From CAIUVD01 sp044338255 (GTDB lineage Bacteria; Planctomycetota; UBA11346): DNA of 27,424 nt. Made by a program: the position numbers and the translations under genes. Numbering within the stretch: the first letter of the stretch is position 1; each line of letters opens with the position of its first letter. The stretch spans positions 1 through 27,424 of the forward strand of contig JBIILZ010000048.1 in assembly GCA_044338255.1 (NCBI GenBank), given 5' to 3'. Below, in pieces: positions 15,284-22,832 of this stretch. The notes under the pieces were generated by a model that was not told the DNA's origin, did no database searches, and worked only from the letters and a program-made list of their open reading frames with translations.

Positions 15284-16261
15284 TCAACCGATGGCGAGCA
15301 TGCGCTCGATGGGCAGCCGCGCCTGGGCGATGAGCTGGGCGTCGAGGCGGATCTCGGGGGCGCGGTTACGCATGCTCCAATACAGTTTTTCGAGGGTATT
15401 TCGGCGCATGTGCGGGCAGGTGTTGCAGGACGTGCAGCTGCCCTTGGCGTCGCCCTTGATCCATGCCGGCGCCATCAGGAAGGTCGCCAGCGGCTGGGCC
15501 TTACGCATCTGATGGATGATCCCCGGCTCGGTGACGACGAGATAGGTACCGGTCGCCGGGCCGTGCTTGACCGCATCCAGCAGGGCCTTGGTCGAGCCCA
15601 CGACATCGCCGAGATCGCGCACCGCCAACGGGCACTCGGGATGCACCAGGGTGATGCAGCCGGGATGGGTCTGCTTGAGTTCGGCGATCGCCTGGGCGCT
15701 GAACATTTCATGAATCTCGCAGGAGCCTTCCCAGAGCACCAGCTCACGGCCGGTCTGCCGCGCCACGTAGTCACCAAGGAAGCGATCGGGGGCGAAGATG
15801 ATCGGCGTGCTGCGCGGGATGCTGTTGACCACCGCCACCGCATTCGAGCTGGTGCAGCAGTAGTCGGAGAGGGCCTTCACCGCCGCCGAGGAATTGACGT
15901 AGGTCACCACCACGTGGCCGGGATGGGCGGCCTTGAAGGCCGCGAAGGCCTCCGCCGGCGCGCTGTCGGCGAGACTGCAACCGGCGGCCAGATCGGGCAG
16001 CAGCACGAGCTTATCCGGGGAGAGGATCTTCGCGGTCTCGGCCATGAAATGCACGCCGCAGAAGACGATAGTATCGGCGGTGGCCTTGGCCGCCTCGCGC
16101 GCCAACTGCAGGCTGTCGCCGATGAAGTCGGCGACGTCCTGAATCTCGTCATCCTGGTAATAATGCGCGAGGATGACCGCGTTGAGCTCGCGTTTCAGGC
16201 TTTGGATCGCGGGCACCAGATCAACCGGCGCTCCCGCCATAGGGGACAGAGGCAGAATCAT
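15284..16261 (-). CDS. nadA: quinolinate synthase
   Basis: NadA condenses iminoaspartate with dihydroxyacetone phosphate to quinolinate in NAD synthesis, using an oxygen-sensitive [4Fe-4S] cluster. The 325-residue protein has the triplicated NadA architecture and the expected motifs: AHYYQ near 32, CGVHFMAETAKIL, GCSLAD with Cys95, NSSAAVKALSD, WEGSCEIHE with Cys181, HPEC, EPGIIHQM, and the CTSCNTC set (Cys276, 279, 282) before PHM. The three cluster ligands should be Cys95, Cys181 and one of the last group, by analogy with characterised NadA. It is the first gene of a minus-strand operon. The 96 bases to the divergent trpC should hold its promoter, but no clear consensus is visible. Confidence 0.95.
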   Translation of the reverse strand: MILPLSPMAGAPVDLVPAIQSLKRELNAVILAHYYQDDEIQDVADFIGDSLQLAREAAKATADTIVFCGVHFMAETAKILSPDKLVLLPDLAAGCSLADSAPAEAFAAFKAAHPGHVVVTYVNSSAAVKALSDYCCTSSNAVAVVNSIPRSTPIIFAPDRFLGDYVARQTGRELVLWEGSCEIHEMFSAQAIAELKQTHPGCITLVHPECPLAVRDLGDVVGSTKALLDAVKHGPATGTYLVVTEPGIIHQMRKAQPLATFLMAPAWIKGDAKGSCTSCNTCPHMRRNTLEKLYWSMRNRAPEIRLDAQLIAQARLPIERMLAIG

Positions 16262-16357
16262 GCGCGGATCCTAAAGCGATTTCCGGCCGAGGCGACCAAG
16301 GTCCGCAGGGCACGCTCCTCCTTGCGTGGCGGCAGGTCAATCGACCATCACCGGCCC

Positions 16358-17152
16358 ATGAGCGACATCCTCGCCCGCATCGTCGACCATAAGCGCACGC
16401 TGGTGGTCCCCCGCTTGCCACCGGTAGACCGCGCCGCCCTCCGCGACCTGCCGCTTACCCGGGGGTTCCGCTCCGCCCTGCGCCGGCCAGCGGATGATAC
16501 CATCCACGTCATCGCCGAGTGCAAAAAGGGCAGCCCCTCGAAAGGTATCTTCGTCACCGACTACGACCCGGTGCTGACCGCCTATCACTACCAACTCGGC
16601 GGTGCGCACGCCCTCAGCGTGCTCACCGATGAGCCGCATTTCTACGGTCATCTCGATCATCTAAAGCGCGTCCATAACGAGGTCTCGCTGCCGGCGATCC
16701 GCAAGGATTTCATCATCGACGAACGCCAGATCGCCGAAGCCCGGCTCGCCGGCGCCGACGCCATCCTGCTCATCGTCGCCTGCCTCAGCCGCAGCCAGCT
16801 GACCGATCTGCAGGGCTTCGCCTGGGATATCGGCCTTGATGTGCTGGTCGAAGTCCACGACGCCGACGAGGCCGCCACCGCCGTCCGCGCCGACGCCAAC
16901 CTCGTCGGCGTCAACAACCGCAACCTCAAGGATTTCAGCATCTCGCTGCAGACCACCTACGACCTGCTCCCCGGCCTGCTCGGCAGCCAGCGCGTGGTGG
17001 TCAGCGAAAGCGGCATCGCGACCCGCGCCGATTGCCAACGTCTGGAACAGGCTGGCGTCGATGCGGTGTTGGTGGGCGAAGCCCTGATCACCGATCCCGA
17101 TCCGGCAGCGCGGCTGGCGGCGCTGCGGGGGAAATTGGTGACGCGGCTGTGA
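16358..17152 (+). CDS. trpC: indole-3-glycerol phosphate synthase
   Basis: TrpC closes the indole ring from carboxyphenylamino-deoxyribulose phosphate in tryptophan synthesis. The 264-residue product is a full-length single-domain enzyme. Visible motifs are AECKKGSPSKG (53-63), LPAIRKDFI with the catalytic Lys116, EVH with Glu165, VGVNNRNLKDF (183-193), SESGI (216-220) and VLVGEAL (238-243). The frame stays open 948 bases further upstream, but that part is antisense to nadA. The ATG at 16358 gives the normal N-terminus (MSDILARIVDHKR). Other trp genes are absent. Its TGA is directly adjacent to the stop of the convergent gene. Confidence 0.95.
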   Translation: MSDILARIVDHKRTLVVPRLPPVDRAALRDLPLTRGFRSALRRPADDTIHVIAECKKGSPSKGIFVTDYDPVLTAYHYQLGGAHALSVLTDEPHFYGHLDHLKRVHNEVSLPAIRKDFIIDERQIAEARLAGADAILLIVACLSRSQLTDLQGFAWDIGLDVLVEVHDADEAATAVRADANLVGVNNRNLKDFSISLQTTYDLLPGLLGSQRVVVSESGIATRADCQRLEQAGVDAVLVGEALITDPDPAARLAALRGKLVTRL

Positions 17153-17899
17153 TCAGCCGTTGGCGGGAACGTTCCCGGGATGGCTACCGGGACTGAAACG
17201 GACGCCCGAGTCCTCCGACCAGGTGACGACCGAACCGGGCTGGACCAGATATGACTGTCCGAGCGGCAGGTTCCGTCCGTTGAGCTGGACCAGTCCGCTT
17301 TCTGCCTGGATGTAACAGGCTCCGGCGAGATCCGTGATCTGGATCTCGAGACTCTGCGATGGATACAGGCGATCATTAAGAGTCATCGCCACCGGCTGGG
17401 GCAATTCATGGATGACGATCGCCTCATCGCTCAACATCAAAGCCCGTGCTGGCGCCGAAACCGCCGCTTCACCGGAAGCTGGTTCTGCAGGGGGCTCGGA
17501 TCCGGGATCGACCTTTCCAGCCGCACGCGTCGGCGAGGCGATCACCGACCTCTGATCTGGGGCAATCGCCCTCATCGCTGGGCGGGATGACGAAGACCGG
17601 GCCGAGCTGCCAGCGGTGGCGTTGCCGTCGGCGAGGGCCGACCGCGCTTCAGAAGCACTCGCTGACGAGTGGGCAGGGGGAAGGCCAGTCCCCGACCCGA
17701 TCGCAGCCGGTCGCCGAGGCGCGTTTTCGGCTCGGCCCGATGACTCAGGATTGGCAAGATCAGTGGCGGCTCTAGCAGTCAACCCAGGGGCAGTGAGAAC
17801 AGGGCCGATGAGAACAAGGCCGGTGAAAGCCAGGCCCATCACCAGCAGACCGACGGCGCCGACCCACCGCCAACGATTCTTTCCGGTGGTCACGAGCAT
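17153..17899 (-). CDS. membrane-anchored protein of unknown function with an Ala/Ser-rich linker
   Basis: No family is recognised. The 248-residue product has a short basic N-terminus, one membrane span (about residues 12-35) and a long low-complexity linker rich in Ala, Ser, Gly and Pro (about 36-150). A compact C-terminal part follows. The closing pattern, LVQLNGRNLPLGQSYLVQPG and VVTW, resembles the distal strands of FHA domains, but the FHA phosphothreonine-binding Arg and Ser are not evident. The frame is open to 17938. The ATG at 17899 is chosen because it lies two bases after the upstream lipoprotein stop and removes overlap with it. It is the last gene of the envelope cluster. Confidence 0.6.
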   Translation of the reverse strand: MLVTTGKNRWRWVGAVGLLVMGLAFTGLVLIGPVLTAPGLTARAATDLANPESSGRAENAPRRPAAIGSGTGLPPAHSSASASEARSALADGNATAGSSARSSSSRPAMRAIAPDQRSVIASPTRAAGKVDPGSEPPAEPASGEAAVSAPARALMLSDEAIVIHELPQPVAMTLNDRLYPSQSLEIQITDLAGACYIQAESGLVQLNGRNLPLGQSYLVQPGSVVTWSEDSGVRFSPGSHPGNVPANG

Positions 17900-17901
17900 C
17901 C

Positions 17902-19254
17902 TCAAAAAGAGGTGCCGTTGTCCGTCTGGAAGTGCCACGTGTAGACAACGCTTTCAGATGGGGAGCTCGGGAAAGAGTAATTCGCCGTGCGCAAGCGCAC
18001 CGATACCTGATACCAAGTCGAGGGCTCGAGCGGCTCGTTGGGGATCAGGATGAGTTCGCCATTTCGCAGATCATCGCCAACCGTGGGCGTGGTCGTCGAG
18101 CCAACCATCTGATACTCGTATTCATCCGGTGGAGTCGAAAGGGAAAGAGCATTCCCCAGGGAGCCGCTCGGGCCTTGCCAGATCGCAGTCACCGCCTTCA
18201 CAATATCGCTACGCGGCGGAGTCTGCAGAAGGCTGGGGTCAAACGGACTCGCTTTCGCTTTGCGGAATCCAACCCGTACTCCACCTGCGAAGGCGCCCGT
18301 CTTCAGCAAGAACGGCTCCGTCGTCGGCAAGGTGACATGGATGGGCGGGCCGGCATACTGATGGCGGACGGTGGTGGGTTGCCCCGAGATCATCGCCAGA
18401 TCGGTGTCCGTACCGTACGTGCGAACCCCGGTCTGGAGATCCTTTGGCCAGACGCTGAGGGCATACTGAGCACGTGCATTGCTCAACGTCGACAACGATC
18501 CAATGAGTTTCCCGCCGAGGACTTCCCAACCCGCAGGCGGGTTGACGCTTCTGCCCTGAATCTCATCGTTGACGGAACCATAGCCAATGTAGGTCAGATC
18601 GGGACGCATCAAGGTCGTACGGCCACGCCTGGAATACCAGATGCTATCGATCACGTCGCCGTCAGAGTAGCCTCTAAAGTTGCTGTTGAGACCGTTGTTC
18701 GTGACGTCGCCCCGGAAGACATAGAATTCATTGGCCACTCCCGCAACATTCAAGACCTCGGGCGAGCCGACAACAGCCGCGAAGCGCGCGTAAATGTCGG
18801 TGTTCATCATCAGAGCGGGGAAAATGCTCGTGGTGGTCGGTAGAGTCGTTTCGGCACGAAAATTAACATACGTGGAGGCAGGGGTGATCGCCGTGGTGAC
18901 GACTCCGACCCCGCCGGTACCAATGCCCGTAGGGTTATAATTAACTGAATTGACCGTATTCATATAGACCGAGTGGCGTACAGCGGCCGAATACAGCACG
19001 TTAGAATGCGCCACATCCGCTTTCGTCGGGACTTGAACAGTCAAGGACTGCGCCCGATAGAGGTTCAATTTTCGGGTGATTTCCCCTGAGCGCGGATTCG
19101 GAGCCTGCAAGCGCACCTGGCTCTGTGCCGGTTGCGGCTGACCGTTGGCAGCCGGCGCATTCAAGGGGCTCTTGTCCTCGGTCGAGCAGCCGGCACACAA
19201 AAGAACCAGACCACCCACAAGTGATGAGGAGAGATAAGCAGGGAAGCGGGTCAT
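17902..19254 (-). CDS. lipoprotein with a CAP/SCP-like domain and a C-terminal Ig-like segment
   Basis: The 450-residue product begins with a lipoprotein signal ending in LLCAGC (Cys23), followed by a Pro/Gln-rich linker. Residues about 60-150 (RKLNLYRAQ, then AHSNVLYSAAVRHSVYMN) resemble the start of CAP/SCP domains found in secreted bacterial proteins. The second conserved His and the CAP Glu are not obvious, so the site may be degenerate. The last 60 residues (NEPLEPSTWYQVSVRL ... VYTWHFQT) match the pattern of SbsA-type Ig-like domains. AAGGA precedes the ATG at good spacing. It starts 24 bases after the Calx-beta-like gene and ends two bases before the next gene. The sequence is richer in A+T than the surrounding housekeeping genes. 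Confidence 0.65.
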   Translation of the reverse strand: MTRFPAYLSSSLVGGLVLLCAGCSTEDKSPLNAPAANGQPQPAQSQVRLQAPNPRSGEITRKLNLYRAQSLTVQVPTKADVAHSNVLYSAAVRHSVYMNTVNSVNYNPTGIGTGGVGVVTTAITPASTYVNFRAETTLPTTTSIFPALMMNTDIYARFAAVVGSPEVLNVAGVANEFYVFRGDVTNNGLNSNFRGYSDGDVIDSIWYSRRGRTTLMRPDLTYIGYGSVNDEIQGRSVNPPAGWEVLGGKLIGSLSTLSNARAQYALSVWPKDLQTGVRTYGTDTDLAMISGQPTTVRHQYAGPPIHVTLPTTEPFLLKTGAFAGGVRVGFRKAKASPFDPSLLQTPPRSDIVKAVTAIWQGPSGSLGNALSLSTPPDEYEYQMVGSTTTPTVGDDLRNGELILIPNEPLEPSTWYQVSVRLRTANYSFPSSPSESVVYTWHFQTDNGTSF

Positions 19255-19278
19255 GGGTTTCCTTCGAAGGAAGAAAGA

Positions 19279-21645
19279 TCAGCGATTACGCAACCGGAAG
19301 CGAGCCAGAGCCAACCACGCCCCGAGGAGGACGAAGGCGATACCCGATCCGGCACCACATCCGCTGCCATTGCTTTCGGAGGCATTGCCGACGTCGTCGG
19401 GAGCAGGCGGAGTCACCGGTACCGGCGGAGGCACGGTCGAACGATCGGAGATAGTCAGGGTCGCAACATTGGCGCCCGCACTTGCTCCCGGTGTACCGGC
19501 AAGCACATAATCGAAGGAGTCCTGCAAGGAGACGAAAATTGACAAGGGCGTAGCCCCAACTGCGGCCGTACGCAGCACCCGCACCGCCAGGATCTCGCTC
19601 CGCTGGCCGGCAGCAATCACGACCGAGCCCGTAACATTACCCCCAAGGTCCTTTCGAGCCCCATCGATTTCGTAGTCGACTCCGTAGACAGGGTCTCCAA
19701 GTAGGGGGTTGTTTCGAACCGTGAAGGGCACGGTGACATTCGAAGCAAAGACGTTAGAAAATTGTATCCGCAAGGCCCCGTTCACGTTCGGAACCTGCGG
19801 ACTGGACTGCACCGCGATCGACGTGCTGATGTCGTTGTCACCGACTTTGAAGGTATAGGATTGCGGATTTCCGATGGTATAACCATTGGTCGAGCCGGTA
19901 GAGATGGCGGTAAGGGTGAGGTCTTTCTCGGTCTCGATCAGATTGTCATCGATCGGAGAGAACAGGAAATCGATATGATCACCTTGATCTCCAAAGGGAA
20001 GGTTAAGCGGCATATAGGTGATGACCGTATTAACGATTCCGGGTGCGAGCTCAGGTATGGTATTGGGCAAACGTGGAATGGACCAACTGATGCGATTCCC
20101 GGTTGAAGCAAAACTGGCGTTCCAGTGCGTATACAAGGTGAGGTCGGTGGTACGGTATAAGGGGGCACGGAGTGGCGGGGCAAAGGCGATCCAGAAATTT
20201 GCCGGACTCGTGTCGGCAGTAGCTGGCGGCGTGAGTGGCACTGGCGGCGTTGACGGCTGGGGGGTAAAAATGACACGCTTGATTTCACCATTGATGATGA
20301 ACAGATCGCCAACGGCCAGCCCTGAATTCGCCGTGATGCTTAAACTCGTTGAACCTATGGGGTACAACATCGGCTCATTGATCTTGGTTCGCACGTTGAC
20401 GGGAGTCGGAGTCGCCGGGCTGCCGCCCGTACCGGGAACGATCACAGTATAATTGATCTGTACCACGGCACCTTGCCTGATCGGAAGCGGAACCGCTGGC
20501 ACAGTATTGGTAATAAGCATCCGACCGTCAAGGAGTACCGACTCAACCCAGGACGTCACCGTCGTGCCAGCGACCGTCAAATTGACCTGCGTACCGCCGG
20601 CAGGTACAGCATAGGCATCGACTGCGAACCCCGTGGTCGTAGTGCGAGCCGTTCCCGCCGGGAGATCTCCGGCAATGGTCAAACCACTCCCTATCCCTGG
20701 AGTATTATCCACAGCTGGAAATGCATTTCCATTACCCGCACCATATTCAGTGGCACGACGATAAGCATTCGGAAAAACCGGAACGACCGGGAAACTAACG
20801 GCTGACAGAATATTGACGACCTGACTCGTGCCGATGCGGTAGGTAACATTGAAATCAGTCCCCAAAATTGCCGAGCCGCTAAGCTGTGCTTCGACCAGTC
20901 GGTTCGTGAACGGTGCTCCGGGATTGTTGAAAAGAAGTTGCGCCGCACCAAAGTTCCTTGCTTGTGCAACAGGATTCAATTCCGCTGGGACCGTCTCCCG
21001 GATGTACGGATTCACGCCCGCTACCTGCAAGACGACGGCGCTATCGATAATCTCAATGGCCCCGATCTGATTGTCGCCGACCACGACCCCGGGCTGACCA
21101 TTCGTGAGCTGAAAATTGGCGGTTAGTCCCGGGATGGCAAAACCATCATTAACGGCATTCACCCGCACCAAAATCGATGAAACGCCGGTCGGAAACGTAA
21201 CCGTAAATTCGTTGAAATAAGGGGCCACTAAGTTGGATGTAGCGAACGTCGCACCAGCCGCGGCCGAAGCCGGGTCGAGGCTCAGAGTGTAACTGAAACT
21301 CAAGAGAGCAGACCCCGGTACGATATCGATACGCACGCCCAGCGGGGTCAGATCAAGTGGATTTGTACGGGTGATCTGCAGCAACCCGTACCGTGACGCA
21401 TCCGCCTCAAATGCCTGCGTCTGCGGGGTGGTCAGGTTGACAACGTCAGCGGCATGGAGCGAAGCGAAACCGCTCACCAAGGTGACCATCGCCAAGAACA
21501 ACCAGGCGGTAAGGCCGGAAGCCCGCGGCAGATGCGCTTCGGCCGTGCCGGAAACGGCGGCCGATCGCGCCGAGGAGAGCCGCGATTGGGCCGAGGAGAG
21601 CCGCGATTGGGCAGAAAAAAACCGTATGATGCCGCGGTAAGCCAT
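19279..21645 (-). CDS. large secreted Calx-beta-like protein with a C-terminal membrane sorting tail
   Basis: The 788-residue product is predicted to be exported and anchored at the cell surface. A signal peptide core (LTAWLFLAMVTLVSGFASLHA, cleavage near 65) follows an unusually long basic, Ser-rich n-region of about 44 residues that contains a 7-residue repeat. The body consists of beta-rich segments with Calx-beta-like patterns (FTVTFPTGVSSILVRVNAVND; VTFPF-type strands; VGDNDIS). The C-terminus has a GSGCGAG motif, a membrane helix (IAFVLLGAWLALA) and the basic end RFRLRNR. This is the tripartite layout of CTERM protein-sorting signals with a Cys motif. The ATG at 21645 is chosen because AGGAG lies six bases upstream. 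It is the first gene of a three-gene cluster. Confidence 0.7.
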   Translation of the reverse strand: MAYRGIIRFFSAQSRLSSAQSRLSSARSAAVSGTAEAHLPRASGLTAWLFLAMVTLVSGFASLHAADVVNLTTPQTQAFEADASRYGLLQITRTNPLDLTPLGVRIDIVPGSALLSFSYTLSLDPASAAAGATFATSNLVAPYFNEFTVTFPTGVSSILVRVNAVNDGFAIPGLTANFQLTNGQPGVVVGDNQIGAIEIIDSAVVLQVAGVNPYIRETVPAELNPVAQARNFGAAQLLFNNPGAPFTNRLVEAQLSGSAILGTDFNVTYRIGTSQVVNILSAVSFPVVPVFPNAYRRATEYGAGNGNAFPAVDNTPGIGSGLTIAGDLPAGTARTTTTGFAVDAYAVPAGGTQVNLTVAGTTVTSWVESVLLDGRMLITNTVPAVPLPIRQGAVVQINYTVIVPGTGGSPATPTPVNVRTKINEPMLYPIGSTSLSITANSGLAVGDLFIINGEIKRVIFTPQPSTPPVPLTPPATADTSPANFWIAFAPPLRAPLYRTTDLTLYTHWNASFASTGNRISWSIPRLPNTIPELAPGIVNTVITYMPLNLPFGDQGDHIDFLFSPIDDNLIETEKDLTLTAISTGSTNGYTIGNPQSYTFKVGDNDISTSIAVQSSPQVPNVNGALRIQFSNVFASNVTVPFTVRNNPLLGDPVYGVDYEIDGARKDLGGNVTGSVVIAAGQRSEILAVRVLRTAAVGATPLSIFVSLQDSFDYVLAGTPGASAGANVATLTISDRSTVPPPVPVTPPAPDDVGNASESNGSGCGAGSGIAFVLLGAWLALARFRLRNR
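21569..21610. repeat. 21-bp exact duplication in the signal-peptide n-region
   Basis: Two identical 21-bp units (21569-21589 and 21590-21610) stand side by side near the 5' end of the Calx-beta-like gene. They encode a duplicated 7-residue Gln-Ser-Arg-Leu-Ser-Ser-Ala unit before the hydrophobic core of the signal peptide. Confidence 0.9.
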
Positions 21646-21770
21646 AGAGCACTCCTGAGAGAGGGGGCAGCATGAGCTGCTTGAAGCGTTTGGGAGGGCC
21701 ATCGAGCAGCCCACAGCGGCCGTGAATCACCCACATCCTGGTTGCGGTAAATTCCTTCGGACTACGAGGA

Positions 21771-21842
21771 TCACTCGAAAAAGAGCTTCTCAGGAGGCTC
21801 GTGAACGCAAATGGGCTTACCGTCGGTGGCCCCTGAGGACAT
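21771..21842 (-). CDS. candidate 23-residue leader peptide upstream of the Calx-beta-like gene
   Basis: An ATG at 21842 is preceded by AGGAGGTG (21851-21858), one of the best ribosome binding sites in the window, at eight bases. The frame runs 23 codons (beginning MSSGATDGKP, ending EKLFFE) and stops at TGA 21771-21773. A terminator-like hairpin and T-run fall inside its 3' part. It lies 126 bases before the ATG of the Calx-beta-like gene. No family can be recognised. A leader peptide coupling translation to attenuation is the inference; a chance small frame is possible. Confidence 0.4.
   Translation of the reverse strand: MSSGATDGKPICVHEPPEKLFFE
21778..21800 (-). terminator. terminator-like hairpin in the leader of the Calx-beta-like gene (possible attenuator)
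   Basis: On the minus strand the arms GAGCCTC (21800-21794) and GAAGCTC (21789-21783) pair with one mismatch around a CTGA loop and are followed by five T (21782-21778). The 5' arm can instead pair with the upstream CTCAGGGGC near 21829-21837, giving a mutually exclusive longer stem. This alternative pairing is the layout of an attenuator. Confidence 0.35.
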
Positions 21843-21873
21843 TCCAAGCACACCTCCTCAGCATTTTACTAAT

Positions 21874-21901
21874 AATATAGTCATAACGGTGGTTGCGTCA
21901 T
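21874..21901 (-). promoter_or_regulatory. candidate promoter for the leader and Calx-beta-like gene
   Basis: Reading the minus strand, ATGACG (21901-21896) is separated by 16 bases from TATATT (21879-21874), matching four and five of six consensus positions. It sits in the most A+T-rich island of this intergenic region. A start of transcription around 21867 would place the leader ribosome binding site very near the 5' end of the RNA. The same island may serve the divergent lpxL gene. Confidence 0.35.
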
Positions 21902-21928
21902 GGGGCTCAGTCCAACGCTACGACGCCG

Positions 21929-22822
21929 ATGGTGCCCTTCCTGTTATCGTTTCTGCAATTCCTGGCCGCCGATACCGCCAGTCGCTTAGGTGGCACGTTG
22001 GGAATCCTGGCGTGGCGCCTCGGCGTGCGCCGCCAATTGGTCAATGAAACCCTGCACCGCACCCTGGGCCTAAGTGGGCCGTCACGGGCGCGCGTCAGCC
22101 GCCGGGCATATGCGACCATGGGCGCGAATTTCATCGAGATCTGGACCGCCGGCGGGGTCGACGGTATCGAGCGCCATGCCCAGGCCGCGAATCCGAACTG
22201 GATGCGCCTGGTCCAGGCCCGTCATCCCGGCCTGGTCATCGCCGCCGCGCATATCGGCAGCTGGGATGGGGCGGTGATGGCCATCCGCCCGCACCTCACG
22301 CGGCTCGTGGTCTATGCCAAAGCCCAGCACAACCCGGCCATGGATGAGCTGCTCAATCAACGGCGGGCGGTGGCGGGCACCGAGATCCTGCTCACCCGCC
22401 AAGGCGATCGCACCGGGGCGGTGACCGTGCTCAAGATTCTCCGCGATGGCGGCGGGGCAGTGGGCCTGCTCACCGATCAGCGCCCGCGCCGCGAAGAGGC
22501 GACCCCGGCGACCTTCCTGGGGGTTCCCGCCTGGTGCCATCCCGGGCCGGCGTTCTTCGCCCAACGCGCCCGCGCCTGGGTCGTGCCGGCGTTCGCGCTG
22601 CGCGTGCGGGCGGGCGAGACCCGGGCCTATATGCTACGCCCCTTCGACGTCCGCGGACTCGCCGCCGACGCCGCTAGTCAGCGCATCATGGATGCGCTCT
22701 CGGCGGTGATCGCGGCCTTTCCCGGTCAATATTTCTGGCACCATCGGCGCTTTGGAGATGCTCCTGCGGAATGCCCGGTGGCCGATCCGCAGTGGCGCAC
22801 CGGTTTGATTTTTCTCCGTTAA
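21929..22822 (+). CDS. lpxL: lipid A biosynthesis acyltransferase (LpxL/HtrB family)
   Basis: These inner-membrane enzymes add secondary acyl chains to the lipid A precursor. The 297-residue product has an N-terminal hydrophobic anchor and the catalytic HX4D motif at His108-Asp113 (AAHIGSWDG). Downstream family blocks follow: LLTDQRPRREEATPATFLG, the GPAFFAQRARAWVVPAFALR region, and a C-terminal QYFWHHRRF. The ATG at 21929 is used; a TTG at 21893 is in frame but would add only twelve unsupported residues. No strong ribosome binding site is seen. Which acyl position it serves cannot be told from sequence. It is divergent from the envelope cluster and is followed ten bases later by a small gene. 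Confidence 0.85.
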   Translation: MVPFLLSFLQFLAADTASRLGGTLGILAWRLGVRRQLVNETLHRTLGLSGPSRARVSRRAYATMGANFIEIWTAGGVDGIERHAQAANPNWMRLVQARHPGLVIAAAHIGSWDGAVMAIRPHLTRLVVYAKAQHNPAMDELLNQRRAVAGTEILLTRQGDRTGAVTVLKILRDGGGAVGLLTDQRPRREEATPATFLGVPAWCHPGPAFFAQRARAWVVPAFALRVRAGETRAYMLRPFDVRGLAADAASQRIMDALSAVIAAFPGQYFWHHRRFGDAPAECPVADPQWRTGLIFLR

Positions 22823-22832
22823 GGTTGGCTTC

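Noticed and set aside
15410..16357. Long upstream extension of the trpC reading frame
   Set aside because: It is antisense to nadA, which has complete family motifs. The TrpC N-terminus begins at 16358.
17932..18843. Plus-strand open frame of 303 codons
   Set aside because: It is antisense to the CAP-like lipoprotein, which has a signal peptide, a ribosome binding site and domain patterns.
21446..21853. Minus-strand 135-codon frame starting at GTG near the leader
   Set aside because: It overlaps the 5' end of the Calx-beta-like gene out of frame, has no family pattern, and its start would misuse the ribosome binding site that suits the ATG at 21842 better.
21876..21881. Sigma-70 promoter for lpxL on the plus strand (TATAGT)
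   Set aside because: The -10-like hexamer is present, but no acceptable -35 hexamer lies 16-18 bases upstream.
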